A DNA stretch of 64,000 nucleotides from Rhizobium halophilum (GCF_021648825.1 NZ_JAKJHS010000008.1:62001-126000), one strand, 5' to 3'; positions 1-9,047 are shown, counted from the first letter of the stretch. Notes: generated by a model not told the origin, from the letters alone. A program made the numbers and translations.

Positions 1-618
1 CTGGCAATCCATCTTGCAGCGTGCCCAATCGAACTGCGGCGTGTTCACGGCGGGGAGGTGGATCATGGTCAACCGGATCGGAGAGCCGTCGTGTATCAGC
101 TCGCTACGCAGCGAGTCGATGAAGCCTCGGATGGCTGCCTTGGCTCCACAATAGGCTGACTGAAGAGGTATCGAACGATAGGCGAGTGCAGAACCGATGC
201 ACACGATTGTTCCGCGCCCGACTTTGCTCATCTCGCGCAGCGCTGCTTGCGTACCATGAACCTGCCCAAGATATGTCACCTCTGTCACACGTCTGAACTC
301 GTCCGCCGTGATCTTGGAGATTGGCCCGAACACCGTGACCATCGCGTTGTTGATCCAGACGTCGATGTCTCCCCATTCCGCCGTAACCCGTGCGGCAACG
401 GTGTCGACTGCCTGCGCATCGGCGACGTCGGCGGGCAAGACCAGCGGCTCCCCACCTAATCTGCGCACCTCTTGGGCCGTCGCTTCCAGACGAGCAACCC
501 CTCGGGCCACAAGAGCAACACGCCAACCTTCTTTGGCGAAGGCGCATGCGACAGCTCGTCCTACGCCCGCTGATGCACCCGTAATAACGACCGTCGGCTT
601 GCGCACTTCAGCGACCAC
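1..618 (-). CDS. SDR family oxidoreductase, cut by left edge
   Basis: Translation in from a GTG at 618 gives 206 residues open to base 1, so the C-terminus is missing. It has the N-terminal Rossmann signature TGASAGVG (residues 13-20), an INNA motif, and the active-site set of a serine followed by YCGAK (YxxxK). The GTG is chosen because GGAGGA lies 4 bases upstream; the overlapping ATG is in another frame. This is a classical short-chain dehydrogenase/reductase using NAD(P); the substrate cannot be told. An EcfG-type promoter box (651-675) lies just upstream, so stress induction is likely by inference. Confidence 0.85.
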   Translation of the reverse strand, partial: MVAEVRKPTVVITGASAGVGRAVACAFAKEGWRVALVARGVARLEATAQEVRRLGGEPLVLPADVADAQAVDTVAARVTAEWGDIDVWINNAMVTVFGPISKITADEFRRVTEVTYLGQVHGTQAALREMSKVGRGTIVCIGSALAYRSIPLQSAYCGAKAAIRGFIDSLRSELIHDGSPIRLTMIHLPAVNTPQFDWARCKMDCQ

Positions 619-650
619 AGCATCCTCCAATGATGAATCGTCGCTGACGC

Positions 651-675
651 AACGTGTTGAAGCACTTTTTGTTCA
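651..675 (-). promoter_or_regulatory. EcfG/RpoE2-type promoter, one mismatch
   Basis: On the minus strand it reads TGAAC, 16 bases, CGTT, against the rhizobial general-stress consensus GGAAC-N16/17-CGTT. The -10 end is 32 bases before the GTG of the SDR gene. The first -35 base is off, so support is moderate. Confidence 0.5.
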
Positions 676-714
676 GTGAAACTGCAACGAACGGACGGCC
701 AGCGAATACATCCG

Positions 715-1401
715 TCAGCGTTCTACTGTGATGGGATCTGATGCGAGGCGGAGGCGTCGATCCGCAGTTTCCACCGCAAGCGTCACTTGCTGATTGACCT
801 CTAGGTCGGCAGGCATTGCGATCATTGTGTCGATCCGTCCGTTGTCGCCAGTGCGTAGCGTTTCAAGTTCCACGAACCGCTCCTGGTCCAGCCAGCCTAA
901 TTGCACCTCCTGGTTCCCCGGAAGACCCGCAGCCTCGATATGCAATTGACCATCAGAGGCCAGAGTCGCATCAAGCCGCGCGCCGCTTGCAGGCGCAGCG
1001 TCGAAGCCAGGAACCCCAAGATCCTGCCCAAACTCGAGCACCTGACGGTTGAGGTCAGGATTGTCGGAAAGATATTCGGCAGCAGATCGGCCGGTTGCCG
1101 TCGCAGCCTCTCCGATCTCGCGTCCGGCGTCCTGCACCGCCTGCTTTGCCCGATCCAGCCAGCCGCCCGCGTCAACGTCCGGCGACTCCACCGGATCAAC
1201 CGTGGTGCTCTCGGTCGCAGCGCCACCTGCATCATTAGCAGCATTCTGAGCGAGGAGCATGCCGAGCGGCATTTCGCAACCGGACGAAGAGTAACTGGCC
1301 GAAGCGGTGTCGGGCGCGGCCCCACAAGTACGTTCTGCCGCAGCCATGCTGGGAATAAGGACTACCGAGGCGAAGAGGGGAAGCACAAACAACTTTTTCA
1401 T
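715..1401 (-). CDS. Exported protein of unknown function
   Basis: A 228-residue protein that I do not recognise as a family. Residues 1-22 are a clear Sec signal peptide (MKKLFVLPLF then a hydrophobic stretch ending MAAA). Residues 85-120 resemble an amphipathic helix (WLDRAKQAVQDAGREIGE). The C-terminal half contains a beta-rich segment (QEVQLGWLDQERFVELETL) that could be a small SH3-like or Ig-like fold; this is a guess. The start at 1401 is chosen because GGAG lies 6 bases upstream and the signal peptide begins there. It lies in a run of minus-strand exported proteins and has its own EcfG-type promoter at 1424-1448, so it is probably a stress-induced periplasmic protein. Confidence 0.75.
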   Translation of the reverse strand: MKKLFVLPLFASVVLIPSMAAAERTCGAAPDTASASYSSSGCEMPLGMLLAQNAANDAGGAATESTTVDPVESPDVDAGGWLDRAKQAVQDAGREIGEAATATGRSAAEYLSDNPDLNRQVLEFGQDLGVPGFDAAPASGARLDATLASDGQLHIEAAGLPGNQEVQLGWLDQERFVELETLRTGDNGRIDTMIAMPADLEVNQQVTLAVETADRRLRLASDPITVER

Positions 1402-1423
1402 GATGATCTCCATTTGCGGAGTT

Positions 1424-1448
1424 AACCGATGAACGGCGCCACAGTTCC
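1424..1448 (-). promoter_or_regulatory. EcfG/RpoE2-type promoter
   Basis: The minus strand reads GGAAC, 16 bases, GGTT. The -35 is exact and the -10 keeps the GTT core. It ends 22 bases before the ATG at 1401, leaving room for a short leader with the GGAG ribosome site. Confidence 0.6.
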
Positions 1449-1468
1449 GGCAATGCCTCGACGGCTGG

Positions 1469-2425
1469 TCAGCGCGCCTGTCCCAGAATCGCCGCAGCCA
1501 CCTTTTTTCCCTCTCCATTGGCTCGGATAACGAATCCGAGATGCGACACGCCCTCGTCCAATAGTTGTTTTCGGTAGGTGCTCTGCTTCGCCCAATCCCC
1601 AATGAAAGCCTGAATGTCACCTTGTGTGGGCTCTGCCCCGCAGCCGCCGCATGCGCCGACGATCGTGGAGAGCTGGCTCCAACGGCCGTGATCGAGATCG
1701 GAAGAAGCCTCATTGAGCTCGGGCAAGTTCGACGGATCAGGAACATCATCCGGTACCAGGCGACTTGCCACCGCAGAAAGATCTTCCGACGGCGAGAGCG
1801 GCTCCCTTCCGGCCTCCTCCCTCAGATCGTTGATGGCCATCAACGCAGTTGAAAGGCTGTTCCCCGAGTCGACGGCAGATACCGCATCAGAGGAGCCCCG
1901 GGGCGTTCCCGCACCGGCAAATGTCTGAACAGCATAAAGACCATCTTGCGTATCCGACACCACGGCAAAGCCGAATCGGGAGATACCGGACCTGAGGATG
2001 TTTTCTCGATGACCGGGGCTGTTCATCCAGCCTTCCTGCAACCTCATAACGTCAGCCGCATCCGGCGCTTGGGTGCAGCCTGTACAACGTGAGATGTTCT
2101 CCGCAACCAGTCGCCAAGGGCTTCCGCCAGCCTCTACGTAACGGTCCTGAACATCGCCTCCTTCAGGGGAGGTATGGCTGTAGTAGTTGCGAGCGAGCAT
2201 GTCCGTTGCGTGAGCCATCGCGGCCTCGTTGAGGTTGTCACTGAACCTCAGCGGATCCAGGCCATTCTCCTGTCGGTCCGCATTCACCTCTTGCAGGGCA
2301 ATCTGCCTTAGCCGGTCGAGATCACCCGTCTGCTGAGCAAGAACGGGGCCCGCCCAAAGAACAAGAGAAAGCAGCGAAGCGACCACTAAGGCCGAGTGTT
2401 TGAACGAAAGCATTTTGCGGATCAT
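1469..2425 (-). CDS. Exported protein with two CAP (SCP/PR1) domains, second degenerate
   Basis: A 318-residue protein with an N-terminal signal peptide of about 31 residues ending VLAQQ. A CAP domain follows at roughly residues 38-170, with the bacterial signatures YYSHTSPEG and GWMNSPGHRENIL. A second stretch (about 190-318) repeats the same order of elements: ALMAINDLREEAGREPL, then CGGCGAEP (matching CTGCTQAP in the first copy), then IGDWAKQSTYRKQLLDEG and HLGFVIRANG. This second copy lacks the His and HRE residues, so it looks like a decayed repeat. The start is set at 2425 because GGAGG lies 5 bases upstream. CAP proteins are secreted and bacterial functions are mostly unknown. Confidence 0.82.
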   Translation of the reverse strand: MIRKMLSFKHSALVVASLLSLVLWAGPVLAQQTGDLDRLRQIALQEVNADRQENGLDPLRFSDNLNEAAMAHATDMLARNYYSHTSPEGGDVQDRYVEAGGSPWRLVAENISRCTGCTQAPDAADVMRLQEGWMNSPGHRENILRSGISRFGFAVVSDTQDGLYAVQTFAGAGTPRGSSDAVSAVDSGNSLSTALMAINDLREEAGREPLSPSEDLSAVASRLVPDDVPDPSNLPELNEASSDLDHGRWSQLSTIVGACGGCGAEPTQGDIQAFIGDWAKQSTYRKQLLDEGVSHLGFVIRANGEGKKVAAAILGQAR

Positions 2426-2453
2426 CGCCACCTCCACCCACTTCAAGAGAACA

Positions 2454-2480
2454 CGTATGGCGGCCTGAGGCCGCCATACG
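2454..2480. terminator. Perfect 12-bp hairpin, likely terminator or attenuator
   Basis: A perfect inverted repeat, CGTATGGCGGCC, loop TGA, GGCCGCCATACG. It lies downstream of the EF-hand gene and 28 bases upstream of the CAP gene, both on the minus strand. There is no strong T-run on either side, so it may limit read-through or shape the mRNA end. Confidence 0.55.
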
Positions 2481-2548
2481 GAGTTTTGAAGTCTGCATCG
2501 CCCTCACTGCCTTGCAGCGGGCCGATGAGCCGACATGCGAAGCAGCAA

Positions 2549-3907
2549 TCAGCCCGCGTTCAAGCGGTCCTCGTCGAACGGCTCGACGGTGGTCGCTTCA
2601 TCACGATTGTAGGGCATGTCATAGTAGCGGTTGCCCGGAGCCCAGCCATAGTTGTAGCCATAGAACGGGTAGGCAAAGCGCCCGCGCGTCCCGTAGCCCG
2701 CATCACGATCGACGACTGCAGCAACGATCTTACCGTCATTGAAGATCAAGTCGTCGACATAGCCGTAACCCTGATGACCCATCGGGCGGTTCTGCGCGAC
2801 TGTCCCAGCGTTGCCGGCTTCTTCTACACCATCGCCTCGTATGCGAGCGATATCGCCGATCAGCTCTGAAGCACGCCAGGCACGCGGGCCAAGCTCCTCG
2901 TCGTCAAGGTTGGAAACAACGTTCTGAGCAACCTGTTCCTGTGTCGGAATGGCGAGTACGCTATAATCGTCCGCGTTTTCTTCAGTCACCGGGATAACAA
3001 CCGAACCGTCCTGCTGAAAGACAACCTGATCCCACGGCACGCTCACATGGGTGTCGCCGATATCCCAAAAACCGCCAACTTCAGCTACGAGCGCAAGAAG
3101 CTCCCCGTCGGACCCGACGATCAAGTCTTCAACGTCGCCGATTTCTTCACCGGTTTCACCAAAGACCTGGCGGTCGAAGAGAGCTTCGGCACTCCAGGCG
3201 GACTGATAGAGAGCTTCGGCGTCCCAGTCATTCAAAGAGATGATCTCGCCAACCTGGACGTTGGAGGCAGACCCGCCGGTTGCAGCACTGTCCTGCTGGC
3301 TCACAGCTGCCATCTGCTGGTTCTGCTGATCTGTTGCCTGGTTCATCTGCGTCGTGTTCTGGCCGCCTGTCGCAGCAGTGTTCGTCTGATCCGGCACCAG
3401 CACGCCGACAACAGCGATCAATTGATCGCTTTCCTGCTGGTTCAGGTCGCCGCTCTGATCACGATCGTAGACGACATCAACCCCAGCACGGAACTCTTCG
3501 GGAGTGAGATACCCATCGTCTGCGCCCTGCCACTCTCCGCGCAGGTCGGAGTCATTGAGCGCAACGCGAAGCTCATCCTGCGACAGCATGTCGTTGCCGT
3601 CTTCATCAAGCGAGGCGAAATCCGGCGGATCAGCGGCGAACCAGTTGTTCCAGTTTTCGTTAAATGCCTGGTCGTTGAGCTCGCCATTCGAACCGCTCCA
3701 GAGATCGTGAAGTCCGCTCGTAAACTCGTCCCCTTCTAGGCGATTGTTGCTGTTGCTGTCCCAGCGGGAGAAGGCATTCTCAGTCACGCGCTGCACCTGA
3801 TCGCCGCCGCCTGCGCTGGCGCTAGCATCCGCAGCCTGTGCGGCGGCCACTGCCGGCCACGCTGATGCCGCCAAAATGACGGCAAGTGCTGTTTCCAGTT
3901 TCCTCAT
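2549..3907 (-). CDS. Exported EF-hand and PRC-barrel protein
   Basis: A 452-residue protein. A signal peptide covers residues 1-23 (ending AAAQA). Residues 35-165 hold calcium-binding EF-hand loops: DSNSNNRLEGDE, DEDGNDMLSQDE and DRDQSGDLNQQE each place acidic or polar side chains at positions 1, 3, 5, 9 and 12; two more loops between them are partial. A Gln/Asn/Thr-rich linker (about 175-215) follows. The C-terminal half has two PRC-barrel-like units (about 232-310 and 340-410) with the usual GEEIGDVEDLIVG and GYVDDLIFNDGKI strands. The tail is rich in Tyr and Gly. It is probably a periplasmic or surface calcium-responsive structural protein; function is unassigned. Confidence 0.82.
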   Translation of the reverse strand: MRKLETALAVILAASAWPAVAAAQAADASASAGGGDQVQRVTENAFSRWDSNSNNRLEGDEFTSGLHDLWSGSNGELNDQAFNENWNNWFAADPPDFASLDEDGNDMLSQDELRVALNDSDLRGEWQGADDGYLTPEEFRAGVDVVYDRDQSGDLNQQESDQLIAVVGVLVPDQTNTAATGGQNTTQMNQATDQQNQQMAAVSQQDSAATGGSASNVQVGEIISLNDWDAEALYQSAWSAEALFDRQVFGETGEEIGDVEDLIVGSDGELLALVAEVGGFWDIGDTHVSVPWDQVVFQQDGSVVIPVTEENADDYSVLAIPTQEQVAQNVVSNLDDEELGPRAWRASELIGDIARIRGDGVEEAGNAGTVAQNRPMGHQGYGYVDDLIFNDGKIVAAVVDRDAGYGTRGRFAYPFYGYNYGWAPGNRYYDMPYNRDEATTVEPFDEDRLNAG

Positions 3908-4023
3908 GGTCGTTCTCCTCTTGTTGAGAAGCGGACGAAATTCTCCGCTCGGCGAATTCCCATCCGCCGAGATCCGCTTCAGATCTTGGTCATGCGCTTC
4001 TGCGAAACGGGAGCTAGACTGCC

Positions 4024-4557
4024 CTATCGCTGCTCAATCACACCGCAGGCAATTCGGTCGCCAGAGGCTCCCGAAGGCTGTGTTCGATAGTCGTCGGCCG
4101 TTGAGTGGACGACGATTGCTGCGCCGTCGTCGTCAAGCACTGCATTGTCGCCTTCCGTCAGACGAAGGTTCTCGCTGAACACTTCGACCACCATGGTTCC
4201 GTCTTCCATCGCGGTCTGGTTGGCTAGGTCGCCGGCGTGCGGCCCGTTCTCGACCATGAACCCGTGCTCGTTACCTCCGGGTGCGAAATGTCCGCCAGCG
4301 GACTTGAAGCCACCTTCAACGTTGCACTCACCGGTTTCGTGAACATGAAACCCATGAGCGCCTGGTGGCAGGTTGGTGATCTTCGCCTGGATTAGCAACC
4401 CATTGCGCGTATCCTGTAATGTCGCAGTACCGACAGAGTTACCGTTTGCATCTATGAACGCTGCCCGCGCAACGTCAGGGCTGATCTTGGCGTCCTGCGC
4501 CAGAGCCGGGGATATCATTGCAGCCGATAGAGCTGCGGCTTGGACCAGTCGTCTCAT
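4024..4557 (-). CDS. sodC: Periplasmic Cu/Zn superoxide dismutase
   Basis: A 177-residue secreted enzyme converting superoxide to oxygen and hydrogen peroxide in the periplasm. Residues 1-20 are a signal peptide ending ALAQ. The copper/zinc ligands are visible in GFHVHETGEC, in GGHFAPGGNEHG and in the later IVVHSTAD; GDRIACGVI carries the active-site Arg and the second Cys of the structural disulfide. The length fits bacterial SodC. It is transcribed alone on the minus strand, with an EcfG-like box about 85 bases upstream (4643-4667), which fits a stress-protection role. Confidence 0.95.
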   Translation of the reverse strand: MRRLVQAAALSAAMISPALAQDAKISPDVARAAFIDANGNSVGTATLQDTRNGLLIQAKITNLPPGAHGFHVHETGECNVEGGFKSAGGHFAPGGNEHGFMVENGPHAGDLANQTAMEDGTMVVEVFSENLRLTEGDNAVLDDDGAAIVVHSTADDYRTQPSGASGDRIACGVIEQR

Positions 4558-5075
4558 CCAATTCTCCTCTCTTTGTCTGCTGTCATGCCTACCGCATATG
4601 CGGCTTCGATGCGCTGCGCTCCTGCGCGGAAGACACAGGCCTAACAGAGGCAGGCCTCAAGAGTTCCAAGCGTTAGATGTGGCGCCGTGACTGCATCGTC
4701 GTGCACAAGAGCCTCTCGCCAGGGGACATTCGGCAATCGAGCCAAGAGTTCGGCGACAAAAGATTGAGCGGTGCCACCCGCTTTACGAGGTCGAGCGGCT
4801 GGTCCATGCAGGTGGAAATTCGCGGCGTGAGGGAGGACGACTGGGGGCATCTACATCCCAAGTTTTCTTCCGTACAATTGTGCAATGCAACAACGAAAGT
4901 CGGACGGTTAAGAAAGTACAAGAGAATCTCCTGTGAAGTACGACTAACGGAGGATGTACGCTTCTTAGTCGATTGGTTACTCCTTGATACTTGTCTATTC
5001 CGCTTTGGGATTCGAGCGGCGTGGGCAAGGAGGGGTCAGCGCCGAGGCGCTATCTGAGGAAAGGGAGGAGCATAC
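4558..5075. other. Long intergenic region between divergent sodC and symporter genes
   Basis: No convincing gene is seen in these 518 bases: open frames here are short, lack ribosome sites and show no family resemblance. The left part holds the sodC promoter box. Around 4876-4891 is a near-palindromic stretch (TTGTGCAATGCAACAA) that could be a regulator site for the symporter operon. A strong AGGGAGGAG ribosome site lies just before the GTG at 5076. Confidence 0.6.
4643..4667 (-). promoter_or_regulatory. EcfG/RpoE2-type promoter of sodC
   Basis: The minus strand reads GGAAC, 16 bases, TGTT. The -35 is exact and the -10 retains GTT. It points toward sodC with a leader of about 80 bases. Confidence 0.5.
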
Positions 5076-5336
5076 GTGGCGGACAATTCATCGTCCAATG
5101 CCTATTGGGCCGCAAACATTCGCATCATCACCATCTGCCTGGTAATCTGGGCGGTCGTTTCTTACGGTTTCGGCATCCTGCTGCGGCCGTTGCTTTCAGG
5201 CATCCCGGTGGGCGGGACTGACCTTGGCTTCTGGTTTGCTCAGCAGGGGTCGATCCTCGTCTTCATCGCGCTGATTTTTTACTACGCAGCCTACATGAAC
5301 CGGCTCGATCGCGAGTTCGGCGTGGACGAGCAGTAA
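5076..5336 (+). CDS. Small subunit of sodium/solute symporter (DUF4212)
   Basis: An 86-residue membrane protein with two transmembrane segments (about 15-37 and 52-75) and a conserved ending YYAAYMNRLDREFGV typical of the DUF4212 family. This small protein is always encoded next to a large ActP-like symporter, as here (12 bases apart). The GTG start is chosen because AGGGAGGAG lies 6 bases upstream. Confidence 0.9.
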   Translation: MADNSSSNAYWAANIRIITICLVIWAVVSYGFGILLRPLLSGIPVGGTDLGFWFAQQGSILVFIALIFYYAAYMNRLDREFGVDEQ

Positions 5337-5348
5337 GGGACGGGAACA

Positions 5349-7115
5349 ATGGATCAGTATACACTTAATCTGCTGATTGTAGGTGCGTCCTTCGCACTTT
5401 ACATCGGTATCGCCATCTGGGCCCGCGCCGGCTCCACGGCAGAATTCTACGCTGCCAACCGCGGGGTTAACCCCGTCATGAACGGCATGGCTACGGCCGC
5501 TGACTGGATGTCGGCAGCCTCCTTCATCTCCATGGCCGGCCTCATCGCAGGCGTCGGCTACATCAACTCAACCTATCTGATGGGCTGGACCGGCGGCTAC
5601 GTGCTGCTCGCCCTGCTTCTCGCGCCTTATCTGCGCAAGTTCGGCAAGTACACGGTTCCCCAGTTCATTGGCGACCGCTTCTACAGCCAAGGCGCGCGGC
5701 TTGTCGCGGTAATCTGCCTGATCATCATCTCGGTGACCTACGTTATCGGACAGATGACGGGTGCCGGCGTCGCCTTCTCGCGCTTCCTGGAAGTCGAAGT
5801 CTCGACCGGCCTGTGGATCGCGTCCGCAGTCGTCTTCGTCTATGCGGTTCTGGGCGGCATGAAGGGCATCACCTATACGCAGGTGGCTCAGTACGTGGTT
5901 TTGATCATCGCCTATACGATCCCGGCGATCTTCATCTCGATCCAGCTCACAGGAAATCCGATCCCGCCACTCGGCCTCTTCTCCACGCACACGGAAGCAG
6001 GCGTTCCGTTGCTGCAGAAGCTCGACCAGGTAGTGACGGATCTCGGCTTCAACGCCTATACCGGCCAAGGCTCAATGCTGAACATGACGCTGTTCACGTT
6101 GTCTCTGATGATCGGTACCGCTGGGCTGCCGCACGTTATCATCCGCTTCTTCACCGTTCCGCGGGTGGCCGACGCACGCTGGTCGGCTGGCTGGGCACTG
6201 GTCTTCATCGCGCTTCTCTACCTCACGGCTCCGGCCGTTGGTGCGATGGCTCGCCTCAACATCATCGACACGATCTTCCCGAACGGCGTTGAACAGCCCG
6301 CTGTGGAGTATGAGCAGCGCCCCGACTGGATGCGCACCTGGGAAGTTACCGGTCTGCTGAAGTTCGAGGACAAGAACGGCGACGGTCGCATCCAGTACTA
6401 CAACGACACTGCAACTGGATTTACCGAAACAGCAACCCAGCGCGGCTGGTCTGGCAACGAACTGACGATCAACAACGACATCCTGGTTCTCGCGAATCCG
6501 GAAATCGCACAGCTTCCGGGCTGGGTCATTGGCCTCATCGCAGCTGGCGGTCTTGCCGCCGCGCTGTCGACCGCAGCAGGCCTTCTGCTCGCCATTTCGT
6601 CGTCAATCAGCCATGACTTGGTAAAGGACTGGCTTGTCCCCAACATCTCGGAGAAGGGCGAACTGCTGGTCGCTCGTATCGCGATGGCGGGTGCAATCTT
6701 GGTTGCAACGCTCCTGGGCCTCAACCCTCCAGGCTTTGCCGCACAGACGGTCGCACTCGCATTCGGTCTGGCCGCTGCGAGTATCTTCCCGGTCCTGATG
6801 ATGGGCATCTTCTCCAAGCGCGTAAATTCGATCGGCGCAACGGTGGGGATGCTGGTCGGTCTGATCATCACCTGCCTCTACCTGTTCACCTACCTGGGCT
6901 GGTTCTTCATCCCCGGTACGAACATGATGGAGAATGTTCCGGCAAACTACCTGTTCGGCATCCCGCCGACGGCATTCGGACCGATCGGGGCACTGCTCAA
7001 CTTCGCCGCTGCCTTCGGCATCTCGGCGATGACACAGGAGCCGCCACGGCATGTTCAGGAACTCGTGGAGTCGATCCGTGTGCCTCGCGGCGCCGGTGCG
7101 GCAACCGGACACTAA
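5349..7115 (+). CDS. Sodium/solute symporter, acetate-permease-like large subunit
   Basis: A 588-residue SSSF transporter with about 13 transmembrane helices. The family core TAADWMSAASFISMAG appears at residues 47-62. An extramembrane insert at about 315-375 includes DKNGDGRIQYYND, a calcium-loop-like stretch. Together with the DUF4212 subunit it fits the VC_2705-type subfamily of the acetate/short organic acid symporters. Substrate is likely acetate or another small monocarboxylate (inference). A strong terminator follows at 7133. Confidence 0.9.
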   Translation: MDQYTLNLLIVGASFALYIGIAIWARAGSTAEFYAANRGVNPVMNGMATAADWMSAASFISMAGLIAGVGYINSTYLMGWTGGYVLLALLLAPYLRKFGKYTVPQFIGDRFYSQGARLVAVICLIIISVTYVIGQMTGAGVAFSRFLEVEVSTGLWIASAVVFVYAVLGGMKGITYTQVAQYVVLIIAYTIPAIFISIQLTGNPIPPLGLFSTHTEAGVPLLQKLDQVVTDLGFNAYTGQGSMLNMTLFTLSLMIGTAGLPHVIIRFFTVPRVADARWSAGWALVFIALLYLTAPAVGAMARLNIIDTIFPNGVEQPAVEYEQRPDWMRTWEVTGLLKFEDKNGDGRIQYYNDTATGFTETATQRGWSGNELTINNDILVLANPEIAQLPGWVIGLIAAGGLAAALSTAAGLLLAISSSISHDLVKDWLVPNISEKGELLVARIAMAGAILVATLLGLNPPGFAAQTVALAFGLAAASIFPVLMMGIFSKRVNSIGATVGMLVGLIITCLYLFTYLGWFFIPGTNMMENVPANYLFGIPPTAFGPIGALLNFAAAFGISAMTQEPPRHVQELVESIRVPRGAGAATGH

Positions 7116-7132
7116 TATCTTCAACAGTCAGA

Positions 7133-7163
7133 AACGGGCGGCGAAGGCCGCCCGTTCCTTTTC
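7133..7163 (+). terminator. Rho-independent terminator after the symporter
   Basis: A 10-bp perfect stem (AACGGGCGGC / GCCGCCCGTT) with loop GAAG, followed by CCTTTTCC. It separates the symporter from the downstream regulator gene. Confidence 0.85.
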
Positions 7164-7208
7164 CTGCAGATCATTCCGCCAATGATGGCCAGTTCAGAGA
7201 GGCATGTG

Positions 7209-9035
7209 ATGGCGGATTCCGCGTCGGACATTGCCGCGTTTGTAGAGTCGGTCCATCCCTATGATAGCCTGCCACGGGATGAACTGCAGCGTGTGATCCG
7301 TCGATTTGAGCCTCGTCGTCTCAAGGGCGGCAGCAAGATCTACGCGCTCAACGAGCATCTCCCGGGCCTCTTCCTCATCATGGATGGAAGCGTCGAAGTC
7401 AGAGATTCGTCCGACAGCCTGATTTCGCAGCTATTCCCACGCAATACGCTTGGCGAGAGAGGGCTTCTCGCCGACGGACGTGCGGCAACCAATGCCCGTG
7501 CCTTAACCGACGTCTTGCTCCTTATGTTACCAGCCGCCGAGTTCACGCGGCTCATGAGCGAGCACCCCGTCTACAGCCGCTTCTTTACCCGCGGCAAAAG
7601 CACCGAGATCCGTCGGAGCGATCTTGCCTTCCGCAAGGTCACCGACCTCATGTCCTCACCGCCAATCGTCTGTTCGCCGGACGACACGGTACAAGAGGCC
7701 GCCAGGCTGATGCGTAGCCACCGCGTCTCAAGCCTTTGCATCGTCAAGGAGGGCCGGCTTGTCGGCATCATTACCACCGGCGATCTCACGGCACGCGTTC
7801 TCGCGGAGGGCCTAGAGCCTGCACGGACACCTATTTCGGCAGTAATGACGCCTGCTCCAGTAAGCCTTGGAGAGGGGGCCCTGGTATCGGACGTATTCAA
7901 CCTCATGCTTGAGCGCAGGATCGCGCATCTACCGATCAGTGAAGGTGAGCGTGTCATCGGAATGGTTACTCAGACCGACCTGACGCGCTACCAGGCAACG
8001 TCCTCCGCCTCGATGGTCAGTGAATTATCTCGTGCCACGAGTGCGACAGAGATGTCCAAGATAACCGCGCGTATCCCTCATTTGCTGGTCCAACTTGTGG
8101 GAGGCAACCACGCACATGAGGTGGTAACACGACTGATAACCGACATAGCCGATGCCGCGACGCGGCGTCTGATCTTGTTGGCTGAGGCGGAGCTTGGTCC
8201 ACCCCCTGTGCCATATCTCTGGCTTGCCTGCGGCAGCCAGGGACGGCAGGAGCAGACCGGCGTGAGCGACCAAGATAACTGTATCTTCATCGACGACAGC
8301 TTTGTCGAAAGCCACCGTGAGTGGTTTGACCGCTTCGCCCGCTTTGTCAGTGATGGCCTCAACACCTGCGGATACGTGTACTGCCCGGGGGACATGATGG
8401 CGACCAATCGCCGTTGGTGCCAACCGGTAAAGGTTTGGCGGGAATACTTCCGGCATTGGATAGAGACCCCGGGGCCAATGGCGCAGATGCTGGCAAGCGT
8501 CATGTTCGACTTGCGCCCGATTGCCGGGACTGCAGAGCTCTTCAGGGACCTTCAGGCGGAGACACTGGAGCGGGCGAGCCGGAACTCCATCTTTGTTGCC
8601 CACATGATCGGCAATTCCTTGAAACATGCGCCGCCGCTTGGCCTATTGCGCGGCTTCGCCACCATGCGGGCGGGCGAGCGTCGCAACCAGATCGACATGA
8701 AGCACAACGGGGTTGTTCCGGTAAACGACCTTGGCCGTGTGTACGCTTTGATGGGGCGCCTGACGCCGGTGAACACGCGTGCGCGCCTTTTAACTGCGGA
8801 AGAGGCGGCTGTCATCTCCCAAAGCGGCGCCCGGGACTTAATCGCTGCCTATGACCTGATCGCGGAACTGCGCTTGCGAAATCAGGCGGCACAGGTAAAG
8901 GCGGGAGCCCGCCCCGATAACTACCTCGGCCCCTACGACCTCGGCGAATTTGAGCGCTCCCACCTCAGGGATGCTTTCGTCGTCGTGCGAACCATGCAAT
9001 CTGCGCTGGCCAACGGTCGCGCAGCCACATTTTGA
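7209..9035 (+). CDS. cNMP-binding / CBS / DUF294 nucleotidyltransferase-like signalling protein
   Basis: A 608-residue cytosolic protein. Order of domains: cyclic-nucleotide-binding-like (about 20-135, with GLFLIMDGSVEV and LGERGLL), a CBS pair (about 150-280), the DUF294 nucleotidyltransferase-like domain (about 315-450, with GSQGRQEQTGVSDQDN carrying the G-S and D-x-D core) and the DUF294 C-terminal helical domain (470-605). This arrangement is commonly found beside ActP-like symporters and is thought to sense nucleotides and control uptake. The start at 7209 is preferred over 7182 because GAGAGG lies 7 bases before it. Confidence 0.88.
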   Translation: MADSASDIAAFVESVHPYDSLPRDELQRVIRRFEPRRLKGGSKIYALNEHLPGLFLIMDGSVEVRDSSDSLISQLFPRNTLGERGLLADGRAATNARALTDVLLLMLPAAEFTRLMSEHPVYSRFFTRGKSTEIRRSDLAFRKVTDLMSSPPIVCSPDDTVQEAARLMRSHRVSSLCIVKEGRLVGIITTGDLTARVLAEGLEPARTPISAVMTPAPVSLGEGALVSDVFNLMLERRIAHLPISEGERVIGMVTQTDLTRYQATSSASMVSELSRATSATEMSKITARIPHLLVQLVGGNHAHEVVTRLITDIADAATRRLILLAEAELGPPPVPYLWLACGSQGRQEQTGVSDQDNCIFIDDSFVESHREWFDRFARFVSDGLNTCGYVYCPGDMMATNRRWCQPVKVWREYFRHWIETPGPMAQMLASVMFDLRPIAGTAELFRDLQAETLERASRNSIFVAHMIGNSLKHAPPLGLLRGFATMRAGERRNQIDMKHNGVVPVNDLGRVYALMGRLTPVNTRARLLTAEEAAVISQSGARDLIAAYDLIAELRLRNQAAQVKAGARPDNYLGPYDLGEFERSHLRDAFVVVRTMQSALANGRAATF

Positions 9036-9047
9036 AGGAAATCCTGA

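Noticed and set aside
104-547. Large minus-strand frame inside the first SDR gene
   Set aside because: It is out of frame with the SDR motifs and gives an Arg/Cys-rich shadow sequence.
4677-5057. Open frame of 126 codons between sodC and the symporter
   Set aside because: No ribosome site, no family resemblance, and composition unlike neighbouring genes; treated as non-coding.
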